Assembly (NCBI GenBank): GCA_021787615.1
Contig: JAJYLP010000033.1
Span: 1 to 34,198 of the forward strand
Source: Pseudomonadota bacterium
GTDB lineage: Bacteria > Pseudomonadota > Gammaproteobacteria > Steroidobacterales > Steroidobacteraceae
Length of the DNA stretch: 34,198 bases
Reading direction: 5' to 3'
Below the pieces are notes generated by a model, which saw only the letters and a program-made list of their open reading frames with translations, made no database searches and had not been told where the DNA came from. Of this stretch, positions 23,883 through 32,400 are shown piece after piece. Numbering within the stretch: the stretch's first letter is position 1; every line of letters starts with the position of its first letter. A program made the position numbers and the translations under genes.

Positions 23883-24552
23883 GTCCGGCCGTGAGGCTCA
23901 GCTGCCCGGCATCGATGCCGAGCAGCCGCAGCGCGCCGCTCCAGCGCTCGGCGAACGGCAGCTCGAACACCACCCGCGCATCCACCGGCACGGAAATCCA
24001 GGCATTGTCGAGCATCTCACGCTCGAGCTGCCCGGAGTCCCAGCCGGCATAGCCGAGCGCAATGATCGCGTCCTCGGGTCCCTCGCCGCGCGCCATGGCC
24101 GCGAGCACGTCGCGCGAGGTCGTGACCTGGATCGTCTCGGAGACCTTGTGGGTGTGGTCCCAGTGGCCGCCCGGTCGATGCAGGACGAAGCCGCGGTCGA
24201 TCTGCACCGGCCCGCCGCGCAGCACCGGCTGCGCCGCGATGCTCTCGTTCGAAGGGGTGATCTGCATCTGCGAGAACACGTCCGAGAGGCGCATCGGCAG
24301 CGGCTTGTTGAGGACGATGCCGAGCGCGCCGCGCTCGGTGTGCTCGCACACGAGCGCGACGGTCTGCGAGAAATTCGGGTCGGTGAGCGAGGGCATCGCG
24401 ATCAGCAGGTGGTTGGTCAGACTCGCGGAGTCTTCGGGCTGCGGCGGCGGCGCGCCACGGCGTGTCTGGTCGCCTCGCGCGGGTCCGTCGTCTGCTGCCA
24501 GCTCGACCTCAGGCTGTGCCTCGCCGCCCGGCTTGCCGCTGTGCTCGCCCAT
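23875..24552 (-). CDS. yqgE: YqgE/AlgH-family protein
   Basis: ATG 24552 gives 225 residues. An unusual 40-residue charged N-terminal extension rich in Gly, Pro and Glu precedes the family start SLTNHLLIAMPSLTDPNF. The core has SQTVALVCEHTERGALGIVLNKP, VLRGGPVQIDRGFVLH and ALGYAGWDSGQLEREM, followed by NAWISVPVD. The fold is known but the activity is not; in Pseudomonas the homologue AlgH affects alginate regulation. The upstream tonB-like gene ends 31 bases before. The extension may not be translated; an internal start near the SLTNHLL region was looked for, and no ATG with a good ribosome site was found. Confidence 0.93.
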   Translation of the reverse strand: MGEHSGKPGGEAQPEVELAADDGPARGDQTRRGAPPPQPEDSASLTNHLLIAMPSLTDPNFSQTVALVCEHTERGALGIVLNKPLPMRLSDVFSQMQITPSNESIAAQPVLRGGPVQIDRGFVLHRPGGHWDHTHKVSETIQVTTSRDVLAAMARGEGPEDAIIALGYAGWDSGQLEREMLDNAWISVPVDARVVFELPFAERWSGALRLLGIDAGQLSLTAGHA

Positions 24553-24583
24553 GCGCCCAGTATGGGGACGCCGGGCGCGCGGC

Positions 24584-25453
24584 TCAAGGCACGCTGACCG
24601 ATCCGCGCATGCGCCCGCCCTCGAACTGCCATTCATACGTGAAGCGCAGCACCCGGTAACGGCGTGCCAGATTCGGCGGAAAGGGATCGAAGGGGCTGGC
24701 CAAGCGCAGGATCGCGAGCGCCGCCTGATCGAGCGCCGGATCGCCGCTCGAGCGGCGGATCACCGCGTGCGCCAGGCGTCCGTTGGAGTCGATCTCGACC
24801 TCGATCACCGGATTGGCGTGCGGACCGGCCTCGCGCGCGGCCACCGGGAAATTCAGCGTGCCGATCCGCTCGACCTTGCGCCGCCAGGCCACCAGGTAGG
24901 GCGCCACGATGGCCGAGCGGGTGTCCGGGCTCACCCACAGCTCGCGTTTCGGGCCGCGCAGCTGGACGGGCCCGCTTGCGCTCGCGCCGAGCGCGCCGTT
25001 GGCACCCTGTCTGAGCGCGCCTTCGAGCGAGCCCGGTGCGCTGCCGATGCGGTACGTGACCCGGGTGCTCCAGCCCGTGGTGGCGAGAACCCGTTCCTGA
25101 CCGCCTTGCGCCGGCCGGCCCGGCGGGGCCGCAGTGCGGCCACTGTGCGCCGCGGTGGGCAGGCCGGCGTGCAGCCGCGGCGTGTTGGGCGGTACGTCGC
25201 GCTGGGTGTTGCCTGCGCCGAGCTCGGTGCGCTGCGCCAGATACGCCGCGGTGGCGTTGTGCCGTGCCGCCGGCAGCTGGTCGGAGACCAGCAGCACGCG
25301 CAGGCCGGGCGCGCCGCGCCCCCCGGCGAGCGGGGAGTTGAAGGTCACCCCGAGAATCACCAGCCCGTGCAGCAGAGTTGCCAGGAACAGCATCGCGAAC
25401 AGGCGGTCGCGGGGGGCGCGTCCGGCCTGAAGCGATGCGGATTGAGCCGTCAC
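24584..25453 (-). CDS. TonB-family protein (TonB3-like position)
   Basis: The 289-residue protein has a cytoplasmic N-terminus and one membrane helix at about 18-38 (LFAMLFLATLLHGLVILG, with the His of TonB helices). A long periplasmic linker, Ala/Gly/Thr-rich instead of the typical Pro/Lys repeats, is followed by a TonB C-terminal domain. That domain has NPVIEVEIDSNGRLAHAVI, SSGDPALDQAALAILRLA and PFPP. It would link inner-membrane energy to an outer-membrane partner. Its place between gshB and yqgE equals that of Pseudomonas tonB3 (PA0406), needed for twitching and pilus assembly, and here it borders the pilG cluster. The ExbB/ExbD partners are not in the window. Confidence 0.9.
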   Translation of the reverse strand: MTAQSASLQAGRAPRDRLFAMLFLATLLHGLVILGVTFNSPLAGGRGAPGLRVLLVSDQLPAARHNATAAYLAQRTELGAGNTQRDVPPNTPRLHAGLPTAAHSGRTAAPPGRPAQGGQERVLATTGWSTRVTYRIGSAPGSLEGALRQGANGALGASASGPVQLRGPKRELWVSPDTRSAIVAPYLVAWRRKVERIGTLNFPVAAREAGPHANPVIEVEIDSNGRLAHAVIRRSSGDPALDQAALAILRLASPFDPFPPNLARRYRVLRFTYEWQFEGGRMRGSVSVP

Positions 25454-25463
25454 GGACCCCCCC

Positions 25464-26426
25464 TCACCGGCGGGCGGGCGCCAGGTGCCGCTCGATCGCC
25501 TCCATCAGCTGTGCGCCGATGTCGAGGGGGTGCTGCCGCTCGATTTCACGGATGCCGGTGGGGCTGGTGACGTTGATTTCCGTGACGTAGCCGCCGATGA
25601 CGTCGAGTCCGACGAACAGCATCCCGGCCGCCGCGAGCGTCGGGCCGATCTCGCTGGCGAGCCAGCGTTCCCGCTCCGTCAACGCCCGCACGTGCGCACG
25701 CGCGCCGGCGGCCAGGTTGCCGCGGTTGTCGTGCGGCTGCGGAATCCGCGCCAGCCCGTAGGGCAGCGGCTGCCCGTCGATGAGCAGCACCCGGGTGTCG
25801 CCCTTGGCGGCGATCTCGGGCAGGTAGCGCTGCACAATGGCGAAGCGCTGGCCGTAATCGGTGAGCGTCTCGAGCACCACGCCCATGTTCTTGTCGTGCT
25901 GCTCCAGGACGAAGATCGAGCGCCCGCCCATGCCGTGCAGCGGCTTGCACACGATCTTGCCGTGCTCGGCCAGGAACGCCGCCATGTCTCCCATGTCGCG
26001 CGTGATCAGGGTCGGGGCGCAGCACTGCGGGAACCACGCGGTGTAGACCTTCTCGTTCATGTCGCGCAGCCCGCGCGGCCGGTTGACCACCTGCGCGCCC
26101 TGCGCCTCGGCCCGCTCCAGGATGTAGGTGGTATAGATGTATTCGGTGTCGAACGGCGGATCCTTCCGCATCAGGATGCAATCGAGCTCCCCGAGGCGCA
26201 TCGCGGCGGGCTCGCCGAGCTCGAACCACCCCGACGGGTCGGCCTTCACCGCGAGCGGCCGGACCCGGCCCCAGGCGATGCCGTCGCGCAGCCACAAGTC
26301 GCGCTGCTCCAGGTAGGCGAGCGACCAGCCGCGCCCCTGCGCCGCGAGCAACATGGCGAGCGTCGAGTCCTTGGCGTAATGAATGGCGTCGATCGGATCC
26401 ATGACCACGCCGAGTCGATGGGACAT
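25464..26426 (-). CDS. gshB: Glutathione synthetase
   Basis: I use ATG 26426 (MSHRLGVVMDPIDAIHYAKD), giving 320 residues, close to E. coli GshB (316). The open frame continues upstream without homology. ATP-grasp features include LMRKDPPFDTEYIYTTYILE, VVNRPRGLRDMNEK, IVCKPLHGMGGRSIF, DTRVLLIDGQP, IPQPHDNRGNLAAG and the metal-binding VTEINVTSPTG. It joins gamma-glutamylcysteine and glycine in the cytosol. It starts divergently from pilG, as in Pseudomonas, with about 250 bases between the two starts. The tonB-like gene follows after 10 bases. Confidence 0.97.
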   Translation of the reverse strand: MSHRLGVVMDPIDAIHYAKDSTLAMLLAAQGRGWSLAYLEQRDLWLRDGIAWGRVRPLAVKADPSGWFELGEPAAMRLGELDCILMRKDPPFDTEYIYTTYILERAEAQGAQVVNRPRGLRDMNEKVYTAWFPQCCAPTLITRDMGDMAAFLAEHGKIVCKPLHGMGGRSIFVLEQHDKNMGVVLETLTDYGQRFAIVQRYLPEIAAKGDTRVLLIDGQPLPYGLARIPQPHDNRGNLAAGARAHVRALTERERWLASEIGPTLAAAGMLFVGLDVIGGYVTEINVTSPTGIREIERQHPLDIGAQLMEAIERHLAPARR

Positions 26427-26674
26427 GACGGGATGATGCCAGGACCCGCCGCCCGTGTCCGGCCTGGCTCGGTTGCGGGCATCGGCATGCCAAAAGCGTG
26501 ACGCAGCCGGCATGGCGGGGGTCCATCCGATATGTTAAAAGAAAATCTGCGTGAGTTCTCGGGGCCCGCAGGGCCAATGGCGGCGCTTCGGGCATTGCGT
26601 GTACGCTCCGGACTCGAGGGGGTACCGCCATCGTGGCGGCCGCCCGAGCCTCGCCTCGACAGAGAAGGAGTTGC

Positions 26675-27073
26675 GTGGCCGTGACTGCCAGCAACACGAA
26701 GCTCCAGGGCCTGAAGGTCCTGGTCATCGATGACAGCAAGACGATACGCCGAACGGCCGAGACGCTCCTCGCCAAGGAGGGGTGCGAGGTCTACACGGCC
26801 ATCGACGGGTTCGATGCGCTCTCGAAGATCGCCGACCATCAGCCGGACATCGTGTTCGTCGACATCATGATGCCGCGTCTCGACGGGTATCAGACCTGCT
26901 CGCTGATCAAGCACAACAAGGTGTTCCGCTCCATCCCCGTGATCATGCTGTCCTCGAAGGACGGCCTGTTCGATCGCGCGCGGGGGCGGATCGTCGGTTC
27001 GGAGCATTATCTGACCAAGCCCTTCACCAAGGACGAGCTGTTGAGCGCGATCGAGTCGCATATCGGGAGATGA
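26675..27073 (+). CDS. pilG: Twitching motility response regulator PilG
   Basis: GTG 26675 has AAGGAG 4 bases upstream; a second in-frame GTG at 26681 is an alternative. The 132-residue product is a stand-alone receiver domain with Asp19/Asp20, the phospho-acceptor Asp63 in FVDIMMPRLDGYQT, LSSKDGLFDRARGRIVGS and Lys115 in YLTKPF. It is nearly identical in motif layout to Pseudomonas PilG, a ChpA target that promotes polar pilus extension through FimL/FimV. It opens the Pil-Chp operon, divergent from gshB. The stop overlaps an ATG used or bypassed by pilH. Confidence 0.96.
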   Translation: MAVTASNTKLQGLKVLVIDDSKTIRRTAETLLAKEGCEVYTAIDGFDALSKIADHQPDIVFVDIMMPRLDGYQTCSLIKHNKVFRSIPVIMLSSKDGLFDRARGRIVGSEHYLTKPFTKDELLSAIESHIGR

Positions 27074-27078
27074 CGGCC

Positions 27079-27444
27079 ATGGCGCTGATTCTCATCGTCG
27101 ACGATTCGCCGACCGAAGTGCATGTCATGCAGAAGGCGCTCGAGAAGCACGGCTTTCGCACCGCGGCGGCCGCCGACGGCGCCGAGGGCGTCCGGCTGGC
27201 GCGCGAGATGAGCCCGGACCTCATTTTCATGGACATCGTCATGCCCGGCATGAACGGCTACCAGGCGACCCGCGCGCTGGTCAACGATCCGCGCACGCGG
27301 CAGATTCCGATCATCATGGTGACTTCCAAGGGCCAGGAGACCGATCGGATCTGGGGGCTGCGCCAGGGGGCGGTCGATTACATGGTCAAGCCCGTCTCCC
27401 CCGACCAGCTGATCGCCAAGGCGCGCCTGGCGCTGGCGAGCTGA
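27079..27444 (+). CDS. pilH: Twitching motility response regulator PilH
   Basis: ATG 27079 gives 121 residues, the exact length of Pseudomonas PilH, with GGGAG 9 bases upstream. ATG 27070, overlapping the pilG stop, would add three residues but has no spacing for that site. It has receiver-domain residues Asp8/Asp9, Asp52 in FMDIVMPGMNGYQATR, Thr82 and Lys104, and the PilH-type VTSKGQETDRIWGLRQGAVDY. PilH works as the phosphate sink or retraction-side regulator of the ChpA system. It sits just after pilG in the operon. Confidence 0.95.
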   Translation: MALILIVDDSPTEVHVMQKALEKHGFRTAAAADGAEGVRLAREMSPDLIFMDIVMPGMNGYQATRALVNDPRTRQIPIIMVTSKGQETDRIWGLRQGAVDYMVKPVSPDQLIAKARLALAS

Positions 27445-27504
27445 ACCGCCCCATGCCGCACCATTCGTTCCATCCGCATCGCGGCGCGCAGGGGCAACAC
27501 CGGT

Positions 27505-28068
27505 ATGAGTGAGGCGCCGTCGCTCGAATCGTTGCGTGACCGGCCCTTCGAGCTGCTCTGCGAGCTCGAGCGGCGGGCCCGTGCCGTCTCGGCGCAGCCC
27601 GGCCAGGAGGGCACCGCGGAGCGCGAGTGGGTGGGCGTCGCGCTGCGCATGGCCGGAGATCTGTATCTGGTGGCGCGCGAGGAGACCCGCGAGGTGTTGG
27701 GGATGCCGGCGGGGATGACGCGCGTGCCGGGCGCCAAGCCCTGGATCAAGGGCCTCGCCAACGTGCGCGGCCAGCTGCTGCCGATCGTCGATCTGCGCCA
27801 GTTCCTCGGCAGCGGCGCCACCCCGATCGGGCGCACCACCCGTGTGGTGGCGGTGAACCATCGGGAGATTCCCGCCGGGCTGATCGTCGATGAGGTGCTC
27901 GGCTTCCGGCGCTTCGCCGAGGCGGACTTCTCCGCCGAGGCGCCGCCGACCATGGCCCGCTGCGAGCACTATCTCGCCGGGGCATTCCGCCGCGCCGGGG
28001 AGCAGTGGCCGGTGCTCAGCCTGCGTGCGCTGCTGGAAAGCCCCGCATTCGCGGAAGCGGCAGCATGA
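27505..28068 (+). CDS. pilI: CheW-like adaptor PilI
   Basis: The 187-residue protein has a single CheW domain. Signs are [24 protein letters not shown], then [31 protein letters not shown] (read as [18 protein letters not shown] and [13 protein letters not shown]), and later [21 protein letters not shown]. It bridges the PilJ receptor and ChpA kinase in the cytoplasm. It starts at ATG 27505, 60 bases after pilH, and its stop overlaps pilJ by 4 bases. The N-terminal 40 residues, [13 protein letters not shown], match PilI-type adaptors. Confidence 0.93.
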   Translation: MSEAPSLESLRDRPFELLCELERRARAVSAQPGQEGTAEREWVGVALRMAGDLYLVAREETREVLGMPAGMTRVPGAKPWIKGLANVRGQLLPIVDLRQFLGSGATPIGRTTRVVAVNHREIPAGLIVDEVLGFRRFAEADFSAEAPPTMARCEHYLAGAFRRAGEQWPVLSLRALLESPAFAEAAA

Positions 28069-29414
28069 GCGCACGGCCGGCCCTCGCTGCACAATCACGC
28101 GGGCTCGCGGCACTGCTCGCCGCGAGCGCCGGCTGCACGCTGCTCGGCGCCGTGGGCGCCTACCTTGCCGCCCGTGGCGCCGCCTCCCCGCTCGAGCGCA
28201 TCGGCCCGCCCGCCCTCGCGGCGGTGGCTGTCGTGCTGCTCATCGCGGCCATCGTGCTCGCCGGGCGCATCGAGAAGGCGGTGCAGGATCAGCGCTTCGC
28301 CGCCGAGACCCAGCGCAAGGAGAACGACCGCAATCAGCAGGCCATCCTGCGCCTGCTCGATGAGCTATCGAGCCTCGCCGACGGCGATCTGACCGTGCAG
28401 GCCACCGTCACCGAGGAGATCACCGGCGCGATCGCCGATTCGATCAACTACGCGGTCGATGCGCTGCGCGGCCTGGTCACGACCATCAATCACTCGGCCA
28501 TCCAGCTCGACAGCGCCGCGCGCCAGACCCAGGCGCTCTCGCAGCACCTCGCCAAGGCGAGCAGCGCGCAGTCGAAGCAGATCGCCTCGGCCACCGAGTC
28601 GGCCTCGGGCATGGCCAGCTCCGTGGCGGAAGTCTCGGGCAATGCCGAGCGCGCGGCCGACGTGGCGCGCCACTCGGTGGAGATCGCCCACAAGGGCGGC
28701 GATGCGGTGCGCCGCACCATCGACGGCATGAACGCGATCCGCGAGACCATCCAGGAGACCTCCAAGCGGATCAAGCGGCTCGGGGAGAGCTCGCAGGAAA
28801 TCGGCAACATCGTCGAGCTGATCAACGACATCGCCGAGCAGACCAACATCCTCGCGCTGAACGCCTCGATCCAGGCGTCGATGGCCGGGGAGGCCGGCCG
28901 CGGCTTCGCGGTGGTCGCCGACGAGGTGCAGCGGCTCGCCGAGCGCGCCGCCAATGCCACCAAGCAGATCGAGGTGCTGGTGCGCACCATTCAGACCGAC
29001 ACCAACGAGGCGGTGGTGTCGATGGAGCGCAGCACCACCGATGTGGTCGGCGGGGCGCTGCTCGCGGAGAACGCCGGGGCGGCGCTCGATGAGATCGAGC
29101 AGGTCTCGAACCAGATCGCCAGTCTCGTGCAGAACATCTCCGCCAGCGCGCGCCCCCAGGCGAGCGGCGCGCAGAACATCGCGCGCAACATGCAGGTCCT
29201 GCGGGAAATCAGTGTCCAGACGGCCGAGTCGACCAACGCCACCTCCGCGGCCATCGCGCAGCTGGCGGAGCTGTCGGCCGGCCTGCGCCGCGCGGCCGCG
29301 GGCTTTCGGCTGCCGGGCGGCCTGCCCCCGGGCGCCACCGGCGCCTACAAGCGCCCTGAGAACCTCGCGGCCGCGAGCCGCGCCGCGCCCATCACCGCCG
29401 CCGGCGGCAACTGA
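28065..29414 (+). CDS. pilJ: PilJ-type chemoreceptor lacking the periplasmic domain
   Basis: ATG 28065 overlaps the pilI stop. The 449-residue protein has two membrane helices (about 13-35 and 47-67) joined by only some 12 residues. Pseudomonas PilJ (682 residues) instead has a large periplasmic region. The cytoplasmic part is clearly PilJ-like: [44 protein letters not shown] (read in two parts) and [19 protein letters not shown]. The signalling tip has [24 protein letters not shown], split here as [12 protein letters not shown] and [12 protein letters not shown]. Ser replaces the usual Ala in LNASIQ. Pro364 lies in the coiled coil after the tip, which is unusual. It should control ChpA, but how it senses pilus or surface input without the usual domain is unclear. 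No pilK methyltransferase gene follows. Confidence 0.88.
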   Translation: MSARPALAAQSRGLAALLAASAGCTLLGAVGAYLAARGAASPLERIGPPALAAVAVVLLIAAIVLAGRIEKAVQDQRFAAETQRKENDRNQQAILRLLDELSSLADGDLTVQATVTEEITGAIADSINYAVDALRGLVTTINHSAIQLDSAARQTQALSQHLAKASSAQSKQIASATESASGMASSVAEVSGNAERAADVARHSVEIAHKGGDAVRRTIDGMNAIRETIQETSKRIKRLGESSQEIGNIVELINDIAEQTNILALNASIQASMAGEAGRGFAVVADEVQRLAERAANATKQIEVLVRTIQTDTNEAVVSMERSTTDVVGGALLAENAGAALDEIEQVSNQIASLVQNISASARPQASGAQNIARNMQVLREISVQTAESTNATSAAIAQLAELSAGLRRAAAGFRLPGGLPPGATGAYKRPENLAAASRAAPITAAGGN

Positions 29415-29437
29415 ACACTCTGCCGCGGAGCCACTGG

Positions 29438-32400
29438 ATGTCGGAAGTTGCCTCGCAGACGCTGGAGCTCGTCGGGCACGAACTCGCCCAGACGCTCGCC
29501 GAGGCGCGCGCCGCAATCGAAAGCTACCTCGAGCAGCCGGACAACGTGACGCTGCTCGAGCGCTGCAAGCACGAGCTGCATCAGGCGCAGGGCGTGCTGC
29601 GCGTGCTGGAAATCTACGGCGCGGCCCTGCTCGCCGAGGAGATGGAGCTGGTCGCCGATTACCTGCTCGCCACCGTCACCGAGCGCAAGGGTCAGGCTGA
29701 GAGCCTCGATGCGCTGCTGCGGGCGCTGGTGCAGCTGCCGGGCTATCTGGAGCGGGTGCTCGGTGGCGGCCGCGATATCGCGCTCGTGCTGCTGCCTCTG
29801 CTGAACGATCTGCGCGCGGTGCGCGGCAGCGCGCTGCTGTCCGAGGGCACGCTGCTGCTGCTCAACCTCAAATCGGACAAGCAGGCCCAGCCGCAGGCCA
29901 CCTCGCCCGGGGAACCGCAGGTCACCGTCGAGCAATGGTCTCGCCGCCTGCGCGCGCAGTTCCAGGCCGGTCTGATCGGCTGGATCCGCGGCGAGCGCAT
30001 CGAGCAGAACCTCGCGGCGCTCGCCGGCGTCGCCGAGAAGCTCGAACAGTCCGCCACGCGCCAGCCGGTGTTCCAGCTCTGGTGGGTGGTCGGGGCCGTG
30101 ATCGAGGCGCTGCGCGAGGGCGGGCTCGAGGGCGGCGTGTCCATCAAGCGGCTGCTCGGACTCGCCGACCGGGAGATCCGCCGGCTCTACGAGCTCGGCG
30201 AGCCCCGCTATTGCCAGAGTCCCTCGGTGGATCTGCTCAACAACCTGCTCTATTACGTAGGCCGCTCGGCGAGCAGCGGCACGCGCGTCTCGGCGGTGCG
30301 CACCTCGTTCCGCCTGACTGAGCTGCTGCCGGTCGATGAGAGCATCGAGCAGGAGCGCGAGAGCCTCTCGGCGCCGAACGTGAAGCTGATGCAGACCGTG
30401 GCGGCGGCCATCCGCGAGGATCTCGCCAAGGTCAAGGAGGTCCTTGAGCAGTTCGGGCGCCGCGGGGCCACCGAGAGCGAGGAGCTGCGGCCGCAGGTCG
30501 CGCTGCTGCGCAAGATCGGCGATACGCTCGGCGTGCTGGGCCTCGGCGCACAGCGCGCCACGGTGCAGACGCAGACCGAACGGCTGGAGCGCATGCTCGG
30601 CGGAACCGAGCCGGCCGATGAGACGGCGCTGGTGGAAGTCGCCGCCGCGCTGATCGCCGTCGAGGACCGCCTGGACGACAACCTGGTCGGCATGATCCGT
30701 CCGGCCGGCGCCGAGGCGGGCGAGGCGCCGGGCGAGGACCGCGAGTTCCAGCAGGTTCAGGCCGCGGTGCTGCGCGAGTGCATCCAGAACCTGGCCTGGA
30801 TCAAGGAAGCGGTCACGCAGAGCATCGGCGGCACCCCCGACCCGGCGGCGCTCGACAGCTGGCAGGGCCTGGTGACCGGCGTGAAGGCCGCACTCCTCAT
30901 GCTCGGCAAGGCGCGCGCCGTGGAGGTCGTCGAGGGCATCGCGACGCAGCTGCGCCGGATCATGCGTCCAAGTGCGCCAGCGGTGCCGCCCGGGTGGCTC
31001 GACCGCCTGGCCGATGCGATCGTCAGCATCGAGTACTACATGGAGACGCTGCAGGCCGGCCGCAGCGATCCGTGGTACATGCTGGACAACGCCCAGTCGT
31101 GCCTGCAGTTTCTCGAGCGCACGCCGCAGACGGTGTCGCTGCCGGCCCTGGAGCCCTCCGCGTTCGCCAAGACGGTGCTGATGACGCCGGGCGAGACACA
31201 AGTCGCGGCCACCTTCCCGGACTTGGCGATTGCGCCGGCTCCGGCTGCCCCGCGGGTGTCTTCCACGGCCAAGCTCGCCGCGCTCGCCGCGAGCGCCAAC
31301 CCCGAGCTGGTCGGGCTGTTCGTCGAAGAGGCGCACGAGGAGCTGGCCAAGATCCGGCGCCACTTCCCGCTGTGGGATCAGAACCCGCTCGACCGCGATG
31401 CGCTCGAGATCGTGCGCCGCGCCTTCCATACCCTCAAGGGCAGCGGGCGGATGGTCGGCGCGCGCGAGCTCGGCGAGCTCGCCTGGTCGGTCGAGAGCCT
31501 GCTCAACCGGCTGCTCGACAACACCCTGACGCGCAGTCCGACCATTCTCGAGGAGCTGCGCCAGGCCATCGCGGCGCTGCCGCAGCTGATCGAGCAGCTC
31601 GAGTCCGGGCGCCCCGTGCAGACCGACGTCGCCGGGATCACCGCCGCGGCGCATGCCATGGCGGCGGGGCGCGAGCCCGACGGGGCGCTTGAGCCGGCCG
31701 CCGCAACGGCGCCCGCGCCGAGCGGACCGCAGTCCCCGGCGGCCGCGCCCGCCGGGATGGACGAGAGCCTGCGCGAGATCTACGCGCGCGAGACCGAGAC
31801 CCATGTGGCCACGATCCGCGCCTTCCTCAAGGGCGAGGCTCAGGCCCCCCCGCCGCACGCCCTGCCCGAGGACGTCTATCGCGCCTGCCACACTCTGGCG
31901 GGCAGCTCGAAAGCGGCTCAGGCGCGCCACGGGGTGCGCCTCGCCGAGCCGCTCGATCACTGGATCCGACGCGTGTTCACGAGCGGCGCGGGGCTCGGCA
32001 CGCAGGATCTGGCCCTGCTCGCCGACTGCATGACCGCGATGGAGTCGGTCGCCGAGCACCTGGAGGAGCCCACGGGGTACTTCGCCAGCCACCTGCTGCT
32101 GGTCGAGCGGCTGGGCGAGGCGGAGAAGGCGCTCGATCAGCGCATCGCGGCCGCCGAAGCCCCGGCGGACGAGACCTCAGCGGCGCCGCAGGCAGCCGCG
32201 GCGAGCGCCCCCGAGGCGCCCGAACCGACGGCCCCGGCGGCCGAGCCGGTCATCGACTACGACCCGGAAGTCGCCGCGGTCTTTACCGAGGAGGCGCTCG
32301 AGCTGATCGAGGGCTCGGAGCGGGCGCTCGCGCAGTGGCGCGCCGCCGCAGGCAGCGCCGAGCGCGCGTTTGCGCTCAAGCGCGCGCTGCATACGCTCAA

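Noticed and set aside
29345-32092. Very long open frame (915 codons) on the minus strand, and a second at 32177-34180
   Set aside because: They lie opposite chpA, whose plus-strand reading has clear Hpt and kinase motifs. High G+C bias in third positions creates long antisense frames; their composition (Arg/Gly/His/Leu-rich) shows no domain.
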